From: Clostridia bacterium
GTDB lineage: Bacteria > Bacillota_A > Clostridia > Oscillospirales > CAG-272
DNA length: 6,436 nucleotides
Direction of reading: 5' to 3'
NCBI GenBank assembly: GCA_017462445.1
Contig: JAFTRB010000181.1
Span: 1-6,436, forward strand
How positions within the stretch are numbered: the stretch's first letter is position 1; each line of letters opens with the position of its first letter. Under the pieces are notes generated by a model that was not told the origin of the DNA, searched no databases, and saw only the letters and a list, made by a program, of their open reading frames with translations. Made by a program: the position numbers and the translations under genes. Below, in pieces: positions 6,123-6,436 of this stretch.

Positions 6123-6198
6123 AGGGGTATAGCTCAGTTGGTAGAGTACTGGTCTCCAAAACCATGGGTCGTGGGTTCAAGTCCTTCTGCCCCTGCCA
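6123..6198 (+). tRNA. trnW: tRNA-Trp (anticodon CCA)
   Basis: A 76-base gene including the encoded 3' CCA (6196-6198). The acceptor stem is AGGGGTA paired with TGCCCCT, followed by discriminator G73 as in bacterial tRNA-Trp. The D-arm is GCTC/GAGT with loop AGTTGGTA. The anticodon loop CTCCAAA has CCA at 6156-6158, and the T-loop is TTCAAGT. The anticodon stem (CTGGT/ACCAT) has a C27-U43 mismatch and the T stem (GTGGG/CCTTC) a U50-U64 mismatch plus a G-U pair; both are tolerable but less tidy than usual. It is transcribed divergently from the lipid operon, with its own promoter and terminator. Confidence 0.96.
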
Positions 6199-6244
6199 AA
6201 GAAAGAGGAATAGGATACGTCAGTATTCTGTTCCTTTTTCTTTT
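6199..6244 (+). terminator. Intrinsic terminator after tRNA-Trp
   Basis: Begins directly after the CCA. A 20-bp stem (6199-6218 with 6223-6242) pairs at every position, with three G-U pairs, around the loop GTCA. The core GGAATAGGATAC/GTATTCTGTTCC is followed by the T-rich run TTTTTCTTTT. The purine-rich 5' arm would also give a U-rich run on the opposite strand, so it may act in both directions. Confidence 0.88.
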
Positions 6245-6436
6245 ACTGTGGGCTGGCGGACTTGAAGGGGAGCGGTAGTGAATGACAGTCCGGTGGTTGT
6301 TTGCCACTCGCAACTAATTTCACGATATTCGTCCGCTTCCTTATTAAGGTTATCTTACATCTGCTCGTTAGGCAATATACCGCAAGCGGTATTCAGAGCC
6401 GCGGAATGGCTTTGCCCGCAGGCAAAGAAGTCCTTC
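6245..6436. other. Structured non-coding stretch with a broken minus-strand frame; possible dispersed repeat or gene remnant
   Basis: No intact gene is seen here. Inverted repeats include CGGACT/AGTCCG (6257-6262 and 6287-6292), ATACCGC-AA-GCGGTAT (6377-6392, perfect) and CTTTGCC-CGCA-GGCAAAG (6410-6427, perfect). On the minus strand, one frame from 6435 to 6220 reads 26 codons, a TAA at 6357-6355, then 44 more codons (including DNLNKEADEYREISCEW) before a TGA inside the tRNA terminator loop. There is no start codon or ribosome site in the second part. This may be a repeat family placed after tRNA genes, or a decayed gene; the window edge cuts it off. Confidence 0.3.

Noticed and set aside
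6027..6278. Plus-strand open frame of 83 codons
   Set aside because: It runs straight through the tRNA-Trp gene, its promoter and its terminator, and has no ribosome binding site.
1..6436. CRISPR array, insertion sequence or phage genes
   Set aside because: No regularly spaced repeats, transposase-like or integrase-like proteins are present in the window.

Overview
The window looks like a piece of a Firmicutes (Clostridia-type) chromosome. The evidence is strong Shine-Dalgarno sites of the AAAGGAG/GAGG type, consensus sigma-A promoters in AT-rich intergenic DNA, a tRNA gene with encoded CCA, and a FakA/FakB/PlsX lipid gene set typical of Gram-positive bacteria. The species cannot be told from the sequence; an uncultured gut-type Clostridia member is a guess.

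Layout, left to right. (1) Bases 1-269, plus strand: the C-terminal end of an unidentified membrane protein. (2) A perfect 30-bp palindrome at 274-303, serving as a shared terminator between convergent transcription units. (3) Bases 333-5823, minus strand: a tight six-gene operon, in transcription order tetR-type regulator, fakA (DAK2/DhaL fatty acid kinase), plsX (acyl-ACP:phosphate acyltransferase), fakB (DegV-family fatty acid carrier), a GNAT-fold acyltransferase-like protein, and an acyl carrier protein. Gaps are 5-14 bp, except that plsX and fakB overlap. A consensus promoter with a palindromic operator candidate lies upstream of the regulator. (4) Bases 5938-6080: a non-coding AT-rich divergent region with three copies of the octamer TTTGCATA. 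(5) A plus-strand tRNA-Trp(CCA) with its own consensus promoter and a strong hairpin terminator. (6) Bases 6245-6436: no convincing gene, but several hairpins and a broken minus-strand reading frame, possibly a dispersed repeat or gene remnant.

How the genes fit together. FakB binds a free fatty acid, FakA phosphorylates it to acyl-phosphate, and PlsX interconverts acyl-phosphate with acyl-ACP. A carrier protein is encoded in the same operon, so imported or recycled fatty acids can enter phospholipid synthesis or be loaded onto this ACP. The TetR-type protein is probably the local regulator. The GNAT-fold protein, between the carrier loader and the carrier, is the least explained member. It may be a dedicated acyltransferase using acyl-ACP or another acyl donor. 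This is the most interesting hypothesis in the window and rests on gene context, not on demonstrated function.
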